From: Xenorhabdus poinarii G6
GTDB lineage: Bacteria; Pseudomonadota; Gammaproteobacteria; Enterobacterales; Enterobacteriaceae
Assembly: GCF_000968175.1 (NCBI RefSeq)
Contig: NZ_FO704551.1
Coordinates: forward strand, 124,001-188,000
DNA length: 64,000 nucleotides
Direction: 5' to 3'
The notes beneath the pieces are model-generated. The model searched no databases, was not told where the DNA came from, and was given only the letters and a program-made list of their open reading frames with translations. A program made the position numbers and the translations under genes. Of the stretch, positions 48,322 through 57,456 are shown piece by piece. How positions within the stretch are numbered: position 1 is the first letter of the stretch; every line of letters starts with the position of its first letter.

Positions 48322-49539
48322 TCATGCATAGGGGTCTGTGTCTATCTCACTTTTCCAAACTTTTCCGTATGTAACATTAAGATCAGTATCATCTCCTATC
48401 TGATAATCAAAGAAAATATGGCCATTTGTACCATCTTCATATCCCATATTATTTTTTATATCACTATGATCTATACTAATTTTTAATGTGGCTGTCTTTC
48501 CTCCTATATCATCTGGATGTGTTTGCATTGTTTGATTATAAGATTTTGTAACTGTTCTGGTGCTTGAATTAATATACATATTTAATGTTATGTTAGCCCC
48601 AAAAGGTACTTTGCTGTTATCATTGGGATCGTTAGTTCCTGTTATTTTAACAAATAACCCTGCATTCTCTGGATTTTGTTCGGCTATGGTGGCATCGTTA
48701 ATAACATCGTAATCTTCATTTACAAGAGCACCACCACTAGAATACACTTTGCATTGTTCGTATGTTCGATAAACATCCGTCCAGGGTTTATTGGGTCTGC
48801 CTTTGTAAGTTAAAGGTAATGCGTTTGATTTTTCTTCTATAATATCTCCAGAATCTCTGATAAGAACATAGAAGAAATTAGAGTATATATCTTTTTTAAA
48901 AATGCCATATGGCAATTTAGTGAAAATATGTGCATTACTTTGGTCTTCTACCCGAATGTAATAATTAGTATACTCTTCATTCACGAATAACAAAATATAA
49001 TCACCTAATTTTTTCTTGTCATAATTTGGAATGTCAACTTCAAATTTACTATCTCCGTCTGATTTCAAGTTTTCGCCAAAAAAATTAAGTATTTGTGGCT
49101 GGTCAAATTTAGTTTCCATGCTATCCAGCGAATTATTAACAATAAAGACAGTATGTTTAGCAGCTACTAATTTGGTTGATCCAGTTACATTAGAATATAA
49201 GTTTAAAATAACAGGAAGAGACTGATATGGTTTAATGAAAAATAATATCTTCCCTTGTCCATCGGTATTTATCAGAAATCCTTCTTTGTTATCTTGTGTG
49301 ATTATAGGAATCTCATTATTTTGATCTGCATCATAAATTTTGACTCTATTAAGATTTCCTGAAATAGAATCAGATATAAATATTTGAGTATTAGATAAAT
49401 AATCTCCATTTATATCTACAACTTGTGCAGTGACTGTTATTTTTTCATTATCATTAGTAGTGGGTAGATTAGGGACGGACAAGAAATAGTTATCCATATT
49501 TAATCTTAATGACTCGAGATTTATTTCATTAACATTCAT
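48322..49539 (-). CDS. Tandem Ig-like array protein, copy 2 (short form)
   Basis: 405 residues; it lacks the first Ig-like module of its relatives and begins directly at the second (NLESLRLNMDNYFLSVPN aligns with the end of module 1 in the other copies). Remaining parts: the Big_1-like module (VTAQVVDINGDYLSNTQIFI, TDGQGKILFFIKP), the third module (GDSKFEVDIPNYDKKKLGDY) and the C-terminal module (YEQCKVYSSGG to IFFDYQIGDD and YGKVWKSEIDT). AAGGAAAG precedes the ATG, so the short form is likely real, not a missed start. Function unknown. Confidence 0.8.
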   Translation of the reverse strand: MNVNEINLESLRLNMDNYFLSVPNLPTTNDNEKITVTAQVVDINGDYLSNTQIFISDSISGNLNRVKIYDADQNNEIPIITQDNKEGFLINTDGQGKILFFIKPYQSLPVILNLYSNVTGSTKLVAAKHTVFIVNNSLDSMETKFDQPQILNFFGENLKSDGDSKFEVDIPNYDKKKLGDYILLFVNEEYTNYYIRVEDQSNAHIFTKLPYGIFKKDIYSNFFYVLIRDSGDIIEEKSNALPLTYKGRPNKPWTDVYRTYEQCKVYSSGGALVNEDYDVINDATIAEQNPENAGLFVKITGTNDPNDNSKVPFGANITLNMYINSSTRTVTKSYNQTMQTHPDDIGGKTATLKISIDHSDIKNNMGYEDGTNGHIFFDYQIGDDTDLNVTYGKVWKSEIDTDPYA

Positions 49540-49829
49540 TCTACTTTCCTTTTTTAGTGTGTTGACATTCTAAATGTCAATTAATCTATTGACGTTTTTA
49601 TAATTATAATTATAATTATGATGTTTTATGTTGTATGATTCCTTGGATTCATTTGTTATGACGAATACAAGGCCATTTATATACTAATAAATTTATATTT
49701 TTACTCTATTGTGTTTGCTTTCTACTGAAATTTCATAGTTGTAATGATTTTTTATTTTCAGTGTTGCTGAAAATATTTTTACTTAAAACGACATAAAGAT
49801 TATTTTATATCACTTTATAAATAATCATT

Positions 49830-51416
49830 TTATTCAGTGTCAATTTTTCCTTGCCAAATGTTCCCATAATATTTGGTTTCAATGTTTCCTGGGTCAGAAG
49901 GATCATAAGCATAATAGTCAAAATAGATGTTTCCAGCAGAACTATTAGGATATGATTCTATATGATTGAGATAATCAATAGGAATACCGTATACATATGT
50001 TGCTGTATGATCGAAACCTTTATCAAGGTTTGTGGGCATAGTAAAACTAAATGAGTATTGACTTTTCTTCTTATAAGAATCTATATATAACGTTAATACA
50101 ATGTTAAAGCCAAATGGTACTTTGGTTTTGTCATTAGTATCATCAGTTCCTGTTATTGCAATATATAATGCTGAGTGTCCTGTGTTATTATAATAACGAG
50201 ATATAGAGAAATAGTTTATTAAATCATGTTGTTGGATTAGTGCTGTTTCTTTTAAAGCACCAAAACTAGAATAAACAACACATGGATCGTAAATCCTATT
50301 GATGTTATCAAGAGGTGCAGCCTTACCGCCGCCATTATAGGAGAATCCTAGTGATGCTGATTTTTTTATGCTTGCATCATGTGTGGCAATGATATAAGAC
50401 AAAGCAACATCTTCATTTTGCGGTAATATTGAATAAGGTAAATCAAAAAAATAATTATCTAGGTTATTTGTGTTTCCAACAGAAATTTCTTGATTGGAAT
50501 ATTTTCCATTCACATAGAATAGTATAATATCATTTTTATTAGAATAATCGTATCGATCAACTTCAACAGAAAAAGTTGTTGAATCAGGATCCCCTATTAA
50601 TGCACCGCCTGATGCCTCTAGAATAGAGGGTGGGGCTAAAAAATCAGTATGAATATTTGAGAGTTTACCTGGATCAGTCGGATTATCATCAATAACAAAT
50701 AAACTATTTTTTGATAGTTGAAAATTTTGTGTGTTGGTTACTCCAGCTTGTAAATTAAGTACAAATTCGGTATTGGTAGCCGGATAAACATAAAAAACAA
50801 TCATGCCATTTTCTTCTGTTTTTAAATAAAAAACCGATTTATTATATAAAGTTTCTTTTTTTACCTCAGATGCCGCATCTTTATGATTTTTGAAAATCCT
50901 GACACTATCTAATTTAGTATTATTATTTGACATTATAGTGATAGGGATTCCAGACACACCTTGACCATTTTTCTTATCTTTTATTGTGGCAAAAACTTTA
51001 GAATATATCAGGCCATTTGGTGGGATGTTAGTATTAACATTTTCTGTTTGAGTTATGGAGTTTAAATATCCATTGCCAAAGGTAAGGGCTAATGAATTAT
51101 TATCAATTTCTACAACCGTATATTTAAAGGATGTTCTAGTAAATCCATTTATATTCTTAGGTACAATATCAAAACTAATTTCACTTTGATCTGCTAGTCC
51201 TTCTTTAATAATAAATACAATTTCGACTGAGTATGCGTTTTTTGGCATTGTATAACTGGTTTTTTCTGGCGTAAGATTAACCGGATTTTGTATTTCAAAT
51301 CCGGCATAAGGTGTAATACTTTTTTCAGAAGTGTTAAAATAAATCGTCATTCTTAGTAATTGACCATCGACTATATTTGATTTTGGTGGAAGAGATGACG
51401 TTATAGTATTTGCCAT
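49830..51416 (-). CDS. Tandem Ig-like array protein, copy 3
   Basis: 528 residues with the full four-module plan: module 1 (NIVDGQLLRMTIYFNTSEKS), module 2 (VFATIKDKKNGQGVSGIPIT, EENGMIVFYVYP), module 3 (STTFSVEVDRYDYSNKNDI) and the C-terminal module (YDPCVVYSSFG, GNIYFDYYAYDP, YGNIWQGKIDT). No secretion signal is visible. The AGGGA ribosome binding site is seven bases upstream. It is separated from its neighbours by AT-rich gaps of about 260-290 bp. Confidence 0.8.
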   Translation of the reverse strand: MANTITSSLPPKSNIVDGQLLRMTIYFNTSEKSITPYAGFEIQNPVNLTPEKTSYTMPKNAYSVEIVFIIKEGLADQSEISFDIVPKNINGFTRTSFKYTVVEIDNNSLALTFGNGYLNSITQTENVNTNIPPNGLIYSKVFATIKDKKNGQGVSGIPITIMSNNNTKLDSVRIFKNHKDAASEVKKETLYNKSVFYLKTEENGMIVFYVYPATNTEFVLNLQAGVTNTQNFQLSKNSLFVIDDNPTDPGKLSNIHTDFLAPPSILEASGGALIGDPDSTTFSVEVDRYDYSNKNDIILFYVNGKYSNQEISVGNTNNLDNYFFDLPYSILPQNEDVALSYIIATHDASIKKSASLGFSYNGGGKAAPLDNINRIYDPCVVYSSFGALKETALIQQHDLINYFSISRYYNNTGHSALYIAITGTDDTNDKTKVPFGFNIVLTLYIDSYKKKSQYSFSFTMPTNLDKGFDHTATYVYGIPIDYLNHIESYPNSSAGNIYFDYYAYDPSDPGNIETKYYGNIWQGKIDTE

Positions 51417-51598
51417 GGTAGATCCCTATGATTTTAAAATATTATTTAGAGATTAAAATATTTTTGCTGTTTTTTTATATACCATTAGATAGCCAAGTTT
51501 CTTGCCGAAGAGATTATGCAATACTTATTTGTTTGTATAATGAAAAAAAATTATCAGTTGATAACTAAATACTATTAGAGATAAATAAAAGATTTGGA

Positions 51599-51632
51599 AC
51601 TATCCTGACTTATCTTAGTTGTCTAGGATAGT
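51599..51632 (-). terminator. Possible terminator after array copy 4
   Basis: ACTATCCT (51599-51606) pairs with AGGATAGT (51625-51632) around an 18-base loop, about 45 bp past the stop of copy 4. On the gene strand the stem is followed by TCCAAATCTTTTATTT. Confidence 0.5.
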
Positions 51633-51677
51633 CCCGAATATTTATTAGTTGATTGCGAGAATACTCAACCATTTTGA

Positions 51678-53285
51678 CTATTTACAAGGGTTAGGATCAT
51701 TGTCAGCTGGAATCGTTACAATAGATGCATTCCATTTTTTACCATATGCTTTTTTATTAGTATCTAAGGTAAAGCTATAATCAAAATAAATATTTCCTCC
51801 AGCGCCACCCTCATATGTTTCGACATTAACAAGATCAGTACATGGGACATGAATAATTGCAGAAAATGTATTGTCAACTTGTTTTTTTATTGGCTGAGCT
51901 GGGTAAGTTCTTATATAGTTTTTATTTTGGGAGTTGAGATATAAATTTAATGTTATTTGAGTACCATTTGGTATCGCTGGTGTTCCTCCACTTTGCTCAC
52001 TTAAAATTTCAATATATAATCCAGTACCATCACCATGAACATATTTCATTATTGCAGCATAATTAACTGCATTATTATTTGGTATAATATTATAATCCCT
52101 GACTCCTAGGCTAGTATGAACTATACAACTAGCATAGTCTCTTTTTACATCAGGATCTGGTTCATATGGTGTTCCTCCTGTATAAGTGACGGGTAAATGT
52201 AGTGAGGCTCTCATATCTCCTCGTTGGTTAATAACAACATACGAAAACTTACTGGGTTTATTAAGTTCAAAAATTTGATAAGGTAATTTAGCAACGGTAT
52301 TACTTTCTCCTATTTGACATTGAGGGTCAGTAATCAATACATTATAGCCACTATAATTAGAGTTAATAAAAAATAATATTATGTCATGTTCTTTTGCATC
52401 CGGGTATTCTACTGACACATCAAATTTTCTTATCCCTGGGCTAGCATAAAGATTTCCTCTATCAAGTCCCCATACTATTGGAAATGGTAAGGATTTAAGA
52501 AAGCTAGGAGGGTCACTATTGATAATGTAAAGTTTCTGAATTGCGTAAACTGAACTATCATCCACACCTGGAATCATGGATATAAATTCTACTATTTCAG
52601 ATAATGAGTTTTTGGGATAAATATAAAACACTATATTTCCTTGGTTATCTGAATTTATAAAGAAACCCTTTGTGGAATTATCGAGAATTTGTGGATAAAT
52701 TTGAGAAGAGGAGGCAGTGTTTGAAGCATAAATTGAAATCTTATCTATATCATCAAATAAACTTGATGTTATAAATATTGGGGCATTGGCTAAATATTGG
52801 TTATTTTTATTTTTTATGGTTGCCGTTACTGCACTAGATTTATGGCTGCCGTTATCTGGAGGAAAATTAGGTGCGCCATCAGCGGGTATATTTAAATATG
52901 GCTGAGATAGGTTGAGAGCCATTGAATCTAAGTTAACGGTATTAATATTGATAGCTTTACATTTAAAAGTTTGTAAGGAAATATCAGGAATGTTATTTGG
53001 AGTTATATTAAATGTAATATAAGAATCATCTTGGGTGGCACTGGATACCTCCAAATTAAAAGTCGCTATATAGATATTTTTATTGTGAGAAGATTGAATG
53101 AAGTGTTTAGGCGCATTTGAATCAGAATAAATATTAACGCCTTGACTAAAAGAAACAGATGAATTGCTGGGTAGTAATTTACCCGGTGGCAGAGTAATAG
53201 TAACAGTTAAGACAATAGTTTGACCTATAATCAAATTTGCATTGCTATGCAAGGAATAGGTAATATTGATATCTGTATTTTGCAT
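51678..53285 (-). CDS. Tandem Ig-like array protein, copy 4
   Basis: 535 residues. Module 1 (NANLIIGQTIVLTVTITLPP) carries the N-A-x-L-I-I-G-Q-T string shared with copies 5-9. Module 2 is VTATIKNKNNQYLANAPIFI with SDNQGNIVFYIYP. Module 3 is GIRKFDVSVEYPDAKEHDII. The C-terminal module reads YASCIVHTSLG, GNIYFDYSFTLD and YGKKWNASIVT; here H replaces the usual Y of the motif. It is intermediate between the divergent left copies and the similar right copies. AGGAT precedes the ATG. Confidence 0.8.
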   Translation of the reverse strand: MQNTDINITYSLHSNANLIIGQTIVLTVTITLPPGKLLPSNSSVSFSQGVNIYSDSNAPKHFIQSSHNKNIYIATFNLEVSSATQDDSYITFNITPNNIPDISLQTFKCKAININTVNLDSMALNLSQPYLNIPADGAPNFPPDNGSHKSSAVTATIKNKNNQYLANAPIFITSSLFDDIDKISIYASNTASSSQIYPQILDNSTKGFFINSDNQGNIVFYIYPKNSLSEIVEFISMIPGVDDSSVYAIQKLYIINSDPPSFLKSLPFPIVWGLDRGNLYASPGIRKFDVSVEYPDAKEHDIILFFINSNYSGYNVLITDPQCQIGESNTVAKLPYQIFELNKPSKFSYVVINQRGDMRASLHLPVTYTGGTPYEPDPDVKRDYASCIVHTSLGVRDYNIIPNNNAVNYAAIMKYVHGDGTGLYIEILSEQSGGTPAIPNGTQITLNLYLNSQNKNYIRTYPAQPIKKQVDNTFSAIIHVPCTDLVNVETYEGGAGGNIYFDYSFTLDTNKKAYGKKWNASIVTIPADNDPNPCK

Positions 53286-53436
53286 TTTATTATCCTATTA
53301 TTAATAATATTCAATAATTAATTTAAAGTTACTTTATTGATATATTCAGTTGAACAGATAAATATAACAGAAATGGTTTATGGAAACTATCAACGAAGGG
53401 GAAGTTTAAAATCGGTTTAGTATTGGTGAACGTCAG

Positions 53437-53469
53437 TAAAGCTCCCCCTTCATAGAAGGGAGAGCTTTA
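53437..53469 (-). terminator. Hairpin after array copy 5
   Basis: TAAAGCTC-CCCTTC (from 53437) pairs with GAAGGG-GAGCTTTA (to 53468) with one small bulge and a 3-base loop, only a few bases past the stop of copy 5. Confidence 0.6.
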
Positions 53470-53471
53470 CT

Positions 53472-55025
53472 TTATTCTGGTTGGGTGGAAATCAGCCCTT
53501 CCCAAATTTTTCCGTATTGTTTTTTGTTTTCAATGCTTAATTCATAATCAAAATAAATTCTACCCTCAAAACCAACAAGAATATCTTTAGGTATGTGAAA
53601 TTGCAATATTGCGATACCATCCGTATTAACCTGTGTTGGCATGGGATATAACCATTGTTTTTTTGTAGAATAACTTGTTGTATCAATATACATGTTTATT
53701 TTCACGTTGTAACCTAATGGGATCTTTCCTGGTATGTTATCTCCTCCTAATATTTCAATAAACAACCCTGTATTGACAGGGTTATTATTATCCAGATATC
53801 TCTTTATACCATCGTAATTGATGTATGTACCCTCTGGTATTTCAACAACACCAGCACCAAGGCTAGTATATACTTTGCAAGTATCATAATTCCGTGTTAC
53901 ATTTTCCAGAGGATAATATGTAGCACCGCCCATATAAGTCACGTTTGTGGATTGAGACGTTAGGCTACCAGCGGCTTCCCCAAGAATTACGACATAGTTA
54001 ATATCGGAAGGAACATTGTATTCGAAAATATCATAAGGTAATTTGTAAAAATAATTACTTGCACCCAGCTCTGCTTCAGGATTACCTACAATAACATAAT
54101 GGCCACTATATTCACGTTTAGCCCCTGGCTTCTCCAGGTTTTTGGTGAAAAATACTATATAATCATCAGGTTTAGCTGGTGAGTATTTGGGGATGGCAAT
54201 ATAAAAATCCGATTCGCCACCTTCAGAAGTTAAGGGACCAGGAAAGCCCCCCAAAATATTTGGTGGTAATAAACCATCTGGAAATTTAGGAATTTCAGTA
54301 TTAACAATAAAAAGGGGAGAGCTAGCTGCTACTGGTTTATCGACATTTGCAATCCAGGATTGTAGTTCAAGCACCATGGAATCTGCTTTTTGTGGATAAA
54401 TATAAAATTTTATATTTCCATCCTTGTCTGAATTGACCGATACTCCGGAATAATCCCCGATTTTTTGTATCGGAATTTCAGTTTTATTATCAGAGTCTAA
54501 TATCTTACAATATGATAAATTTTCTGGTATTTGTGATCTAATAAAGACAGGCGTATTGCCCAGGGGAATTGCCTTTTTATCACGCAAAAGGGTGGTAGCC
54601 ATAGCCCCTTTTACTGGTTGGCTTGGATTTCTATTGGGTGTATCCAAGAACATATCACTTAACATCAAAGGCAAGGTATCCGGGTTTATAGTTCTTGCTG
54701 TACCCGTAAAAACGAATGGAGCAGCATTAGAGCCGTTTACTGTAATGGTAAATTGTATTGAATCATGTTCTTTTATGACGTTAGGATCACTGCTGACCAC
54801 TAGTTCTGTTATATAGACATAAGCATTGTTTCCCATATCCTTTAATGTCAGATTGCCAGCTGGAACCGAAATATTTGGACTGGCACCTGTAAATGTAATG
54901 TTTACATTTTGCGTGTTTATTGCGCCGTTTGTTGTTAGCGTCACCATTAAAGGAACGGTCTGACCGATGATAAGGTCAGCATTGCTTGGAATAGTGGTTG
55001 TTAATACCCCGTTTTTCGTGACCAT
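53472..55025 (-). CDS. Tandem Ig-like array protein, copy 5
   Basis: 517 residues. Module 1 (NADLIIGQTVPLMVTLTTNG) and the 5' leader are almost identical to copy 6, while modules 3 and 4 differ clearly (ISTQPE ending, no acidic tail; YDTCKVYTSLG, GRIYFDYELSIE, YGKIWEGLIST). The Big_1-like module contains ATTLLRDKKAIPLGNTPVFI and SDKDGNIKFYIYPQKADSM. Module 3 is GESDFYIAIPKYSPAKPDDY. No signal peptide is seen; AGGTG lies upstream of the ATG. Function unknown. Confidence 0.82.
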   Translation of the reverse strand: MVTKNGVLTTTIPSNADLIIGQTVPLMVTLTTNGAINTQNVNITFTGASPNISVPAGNLTLKDMGNNAYVYITELVVSSDPNVIKEHDSIQFTITVNGSNAAPFVFTGTARTINPDTLPLMLSDMFLDTPNRNPSQPVKGAMATTLLRDKKAIPLGNTPVFIRSQIPENLSYCKILDSDNKTEIPIQKIGDYSGVSVNSDKDGNIKFYIYPQKADSMVLELQSWIANVDKPVAASSPLFIVNTEIPKFPDGLLPPNILGGFPGPLTSEGGESDFYIAIPKYSPAKPDDYIVFFTKNLEKPGAKREYSGHYVIVGNPEAELGASNYFYKLPYDIFEYNVPSDINYVVILGEAAGSLTSQSTNVTYMGGATYYPLENVTRNYDTCKVYTSLGAGVVEIPEGTYINYDGIKRYLDNNNPVNTGLFIEILGGDNIPGKIPLGYNVKINMYIDTTSYSTKKQWLYPMPTQVNTDGIAILQFHIPKDILVGFEGRIYFDYELSIENKKQYGKIWEGLISTQPE

Positions 55026-55335
55026 GATTTTATCACCTTATAAAGAGTTGCAGTCTCAATCATATCGAGATAAATACAGCTATATCCCCAAAAAAATCAG
55101 TGGGAATTTTATCTCTTAGATTTTTTTGTAAATATAATTTAATTAACTCCAAACAAAATATAGTTAACTTTTATAACCGATCGTTGTTAAATTATTTTTT
55201 ATCCATTTTTGTATTTTTTACGTTTTTTTTAATTTGAAATTTTTTATTCAGTTTCTTATAGAGTATTTAACATTGACTGAAAAAGACTTGCTATAGTAAC
55301 TGACTATTTTTATAAAACGCCAATGAACAGCTTAA
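55026..55335. other. Spacer between array copies 5 and 6 with a conserved 3' element
   Basis: 310 bases of AT-rich sequence. The part next to copy 5 is near-identical to the leader of copy 6 (from 56963). The part next to the copy 6 stop contains a segment (about 55247-55320) that recurs twice near 57165-57250 and 57360-57450, with arms of the type TAGTCAGTT and AACTGACTA. Confidence 0.6.
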
Positions 55336-56962
55336 TTAATTATCGTCGCCGTCATCACCTTCATCTTCTGTTGGATACTCTGAGCGGGTATCAATGCCTC
55401 CCGCCCAAATTTTCCCATATTTAATATCGCTTCCATAACCAACTTCATAGTCGAACCAAATGCTCTCCGCGCCACCAAAGATATTGACAAGATGTTTCTT
55501 TTCAATATGAAAAATTAAGGAGTAACGCCCAGTCTCCTGATTTTTTGTGATCGGCATAATGTCCTGCCCAACAGCCTTTTGGGTATTACGGTTTGCTGCT
55601 TGAATATACATATTTAACGTCACCTTCGCGCCCAAAGGAACTTTTCCCTGTGAATTGTTATCTCCGACAATCTCAACAAATAATCCGGTCACTGGTGTGT
55701 TCGGATCCTTAGGGTGATTATACAGATATTTTTTTATACTGTCATAACCCAGGGTAATACCTTGTGGGATAGGTGTGTTGCTAGGAATAAGGCCAAGGCT
55801 GGTATAAACATTACAGGGGTCATAGTCCCTTTTTATTGTTTTATCTGGAGAATATGTCGCTCCTCCCATATAAGTGACAGTGGTTAGTGAAGACGTTATC
55901 GAACCGGCCCCTTGCCCCAGAATGGCTACACAATTAAAATTATAGGGAATACTGATTTCAAAAATATCATAAGGCAGTGAATAATAATATTTTCCTAATC
56001 CTAACTCTATATTTGGATCTTTTACAGTAACATAATGACCAATATATTTACGCCCCACTTTTTTATTATTTTCTTCTTGTGTAAAAAACAGGATATAATC
56101 GGCCTTTTTTTGCATTAGGATATTTGAACACTCCCACATGAAAGTTTGATTCCCCCCCTTGAGCGATTAAAGGTTGGGCAAATGCCCCCAAGATATTTGG
56201 TTCTGGCATAGTATCTAGAGCATTGGGGATTTCAGTGTTAACAATAAAAAGAGGAGAGGAAGCTGGTACTGGTTGATCGACATTTACAATCCAGGATTGT
56301 AGTTCAAGCACCATGGAATCTGCTTTTTGTGGATAAATATAAAATTTTATATTACCATCCTTGTCTGAATTGACCGATACCCCGGAATAATCCCCGATTT
56401 TTTGTATCGGAATTTCAGTTTTATTATCAGAGTCTAAGATCTTACAATATGATAAATTATCCGGCACTTTTGCCATGATAAAGACAGGCGTATTGCGCAG
56501 AGGGCTGTTTTCTTTATCTAGCAAAAGGGTAGTAACCTGAGCACCTTTCGCTGGTTGCGTTGGATTTATATTGGGTGTATCTAAGAACACATCATGTAAC
56601 ATCAAAGGCAAGGTATCCGGGTTTATAGTTCTTGCTGTACCCGTAAAAACGAATGGATCCGCATTTAAGCCGTTTACTGTAATGGTAAATTGTATTGGAT
56701 CGTGTTCTTTTATAACATTAAGATCGTTGCTGACCGTTAATTCTGTTATATAGACATAAGCATTGTTTCCCATATCCTTTAATGTCAGATTGCCAGCTGG
56801 AACCGAAATATTTGGACTGGCACCTGTAAATGTAATGTTTACATTTTGCGTGTTTATTGCTCCGTTTGTTGTTAGCGTCACCATTAAAGGAACGGTCTGA
56901 CCGATGATAAGGTCAGCATTGCTTGGAATAGTGGTTGTTAATACCCCGTTTTTCGTGACCAT
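55336..56962 (-). pseudogene. Tandem Ig-like array protein, copy 6 (frameshifted, chimeric)
   Basis: Two frames, 56066-56962 (N-terminal 298 codons) and 55336-56139, make one 541-residue protein if a single extra base is removed. The extra G is at 56101/56102: all relatives read ATAATCGCC there, this copy ATAATCGGCC, so the coding strand loses phase right after the conserved PNAKKGDY. Residues 1 to about 270 are nearly the same as copy 5, the rest nearly the same as copy 7, including the acidic tail EDEGDDGDDN. It is thus a recombinant that later broke, or a sequencing error. Confidence 0.8.
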
Positions 56963-57249
56963 GATTTTATCACCTTATAAAGAGTTGCAGTCTCAATCAT
57001 ATCGAGATAAATACAGCTATATCCCCAAAAAATTCAGTGGGAATTTTATCTCTTAGATTTTTTTGTAAATATAATTTAATTAACTCCACACAAAATATAG
57101 TTAACTTTTATAACCAATCGTTGTTAAATTATTTTTTATCCATTTTTGCGTTTTTTTAAATTTGGGATTTTCTAGTCAGTTTCTTATAGAGTATTTAACA
57201 TTGATTGGAAAAGACTTGCTATAGTAACTGACTATTTTTATAAAACGAC
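56963..57249. other. Leader of array copy 6
   Basis: AT-rich leader almost identical to that of copy 5, running into the repeated 3' element of the next unit. No gene is seen. Confidence 0.5.
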
Positions 57250-57346
57250 AATGAACAGCTTAATTAATTATCGTCGCCGTCATCACCTTCATCTTCTGTT
57301 GGATACTCTGAGCGGGTATCAATTCCTCCCGCCCAAATTTTCCAAT
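57250..57346 (-). pseudogene. Orphan 3' end of a deleted array copy
   Basis: The minus strand reads KIWAGGIDTRSEYPTEDEGD and its stop, the last 30 or so codons of a copy-6/7 type gene, with no body attached. A second full version of the same 3' end plus about 90 bp of downstream sequence follows at once (from about 57347) as the real end of copy 7. It is a scar of unequal recombination or tandem duplication. Confidence 0.75.
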
Positions 57347-57456
57347 AACTTTATTTGAAATTTTTTAGTCAGTTTCTTATAGAGTATTTAACATTGACTG
57401 AAAAAGGCTTGCTATAGTAACTGACTATTTTTATAAAATGCCAATGAACAGCTTAA

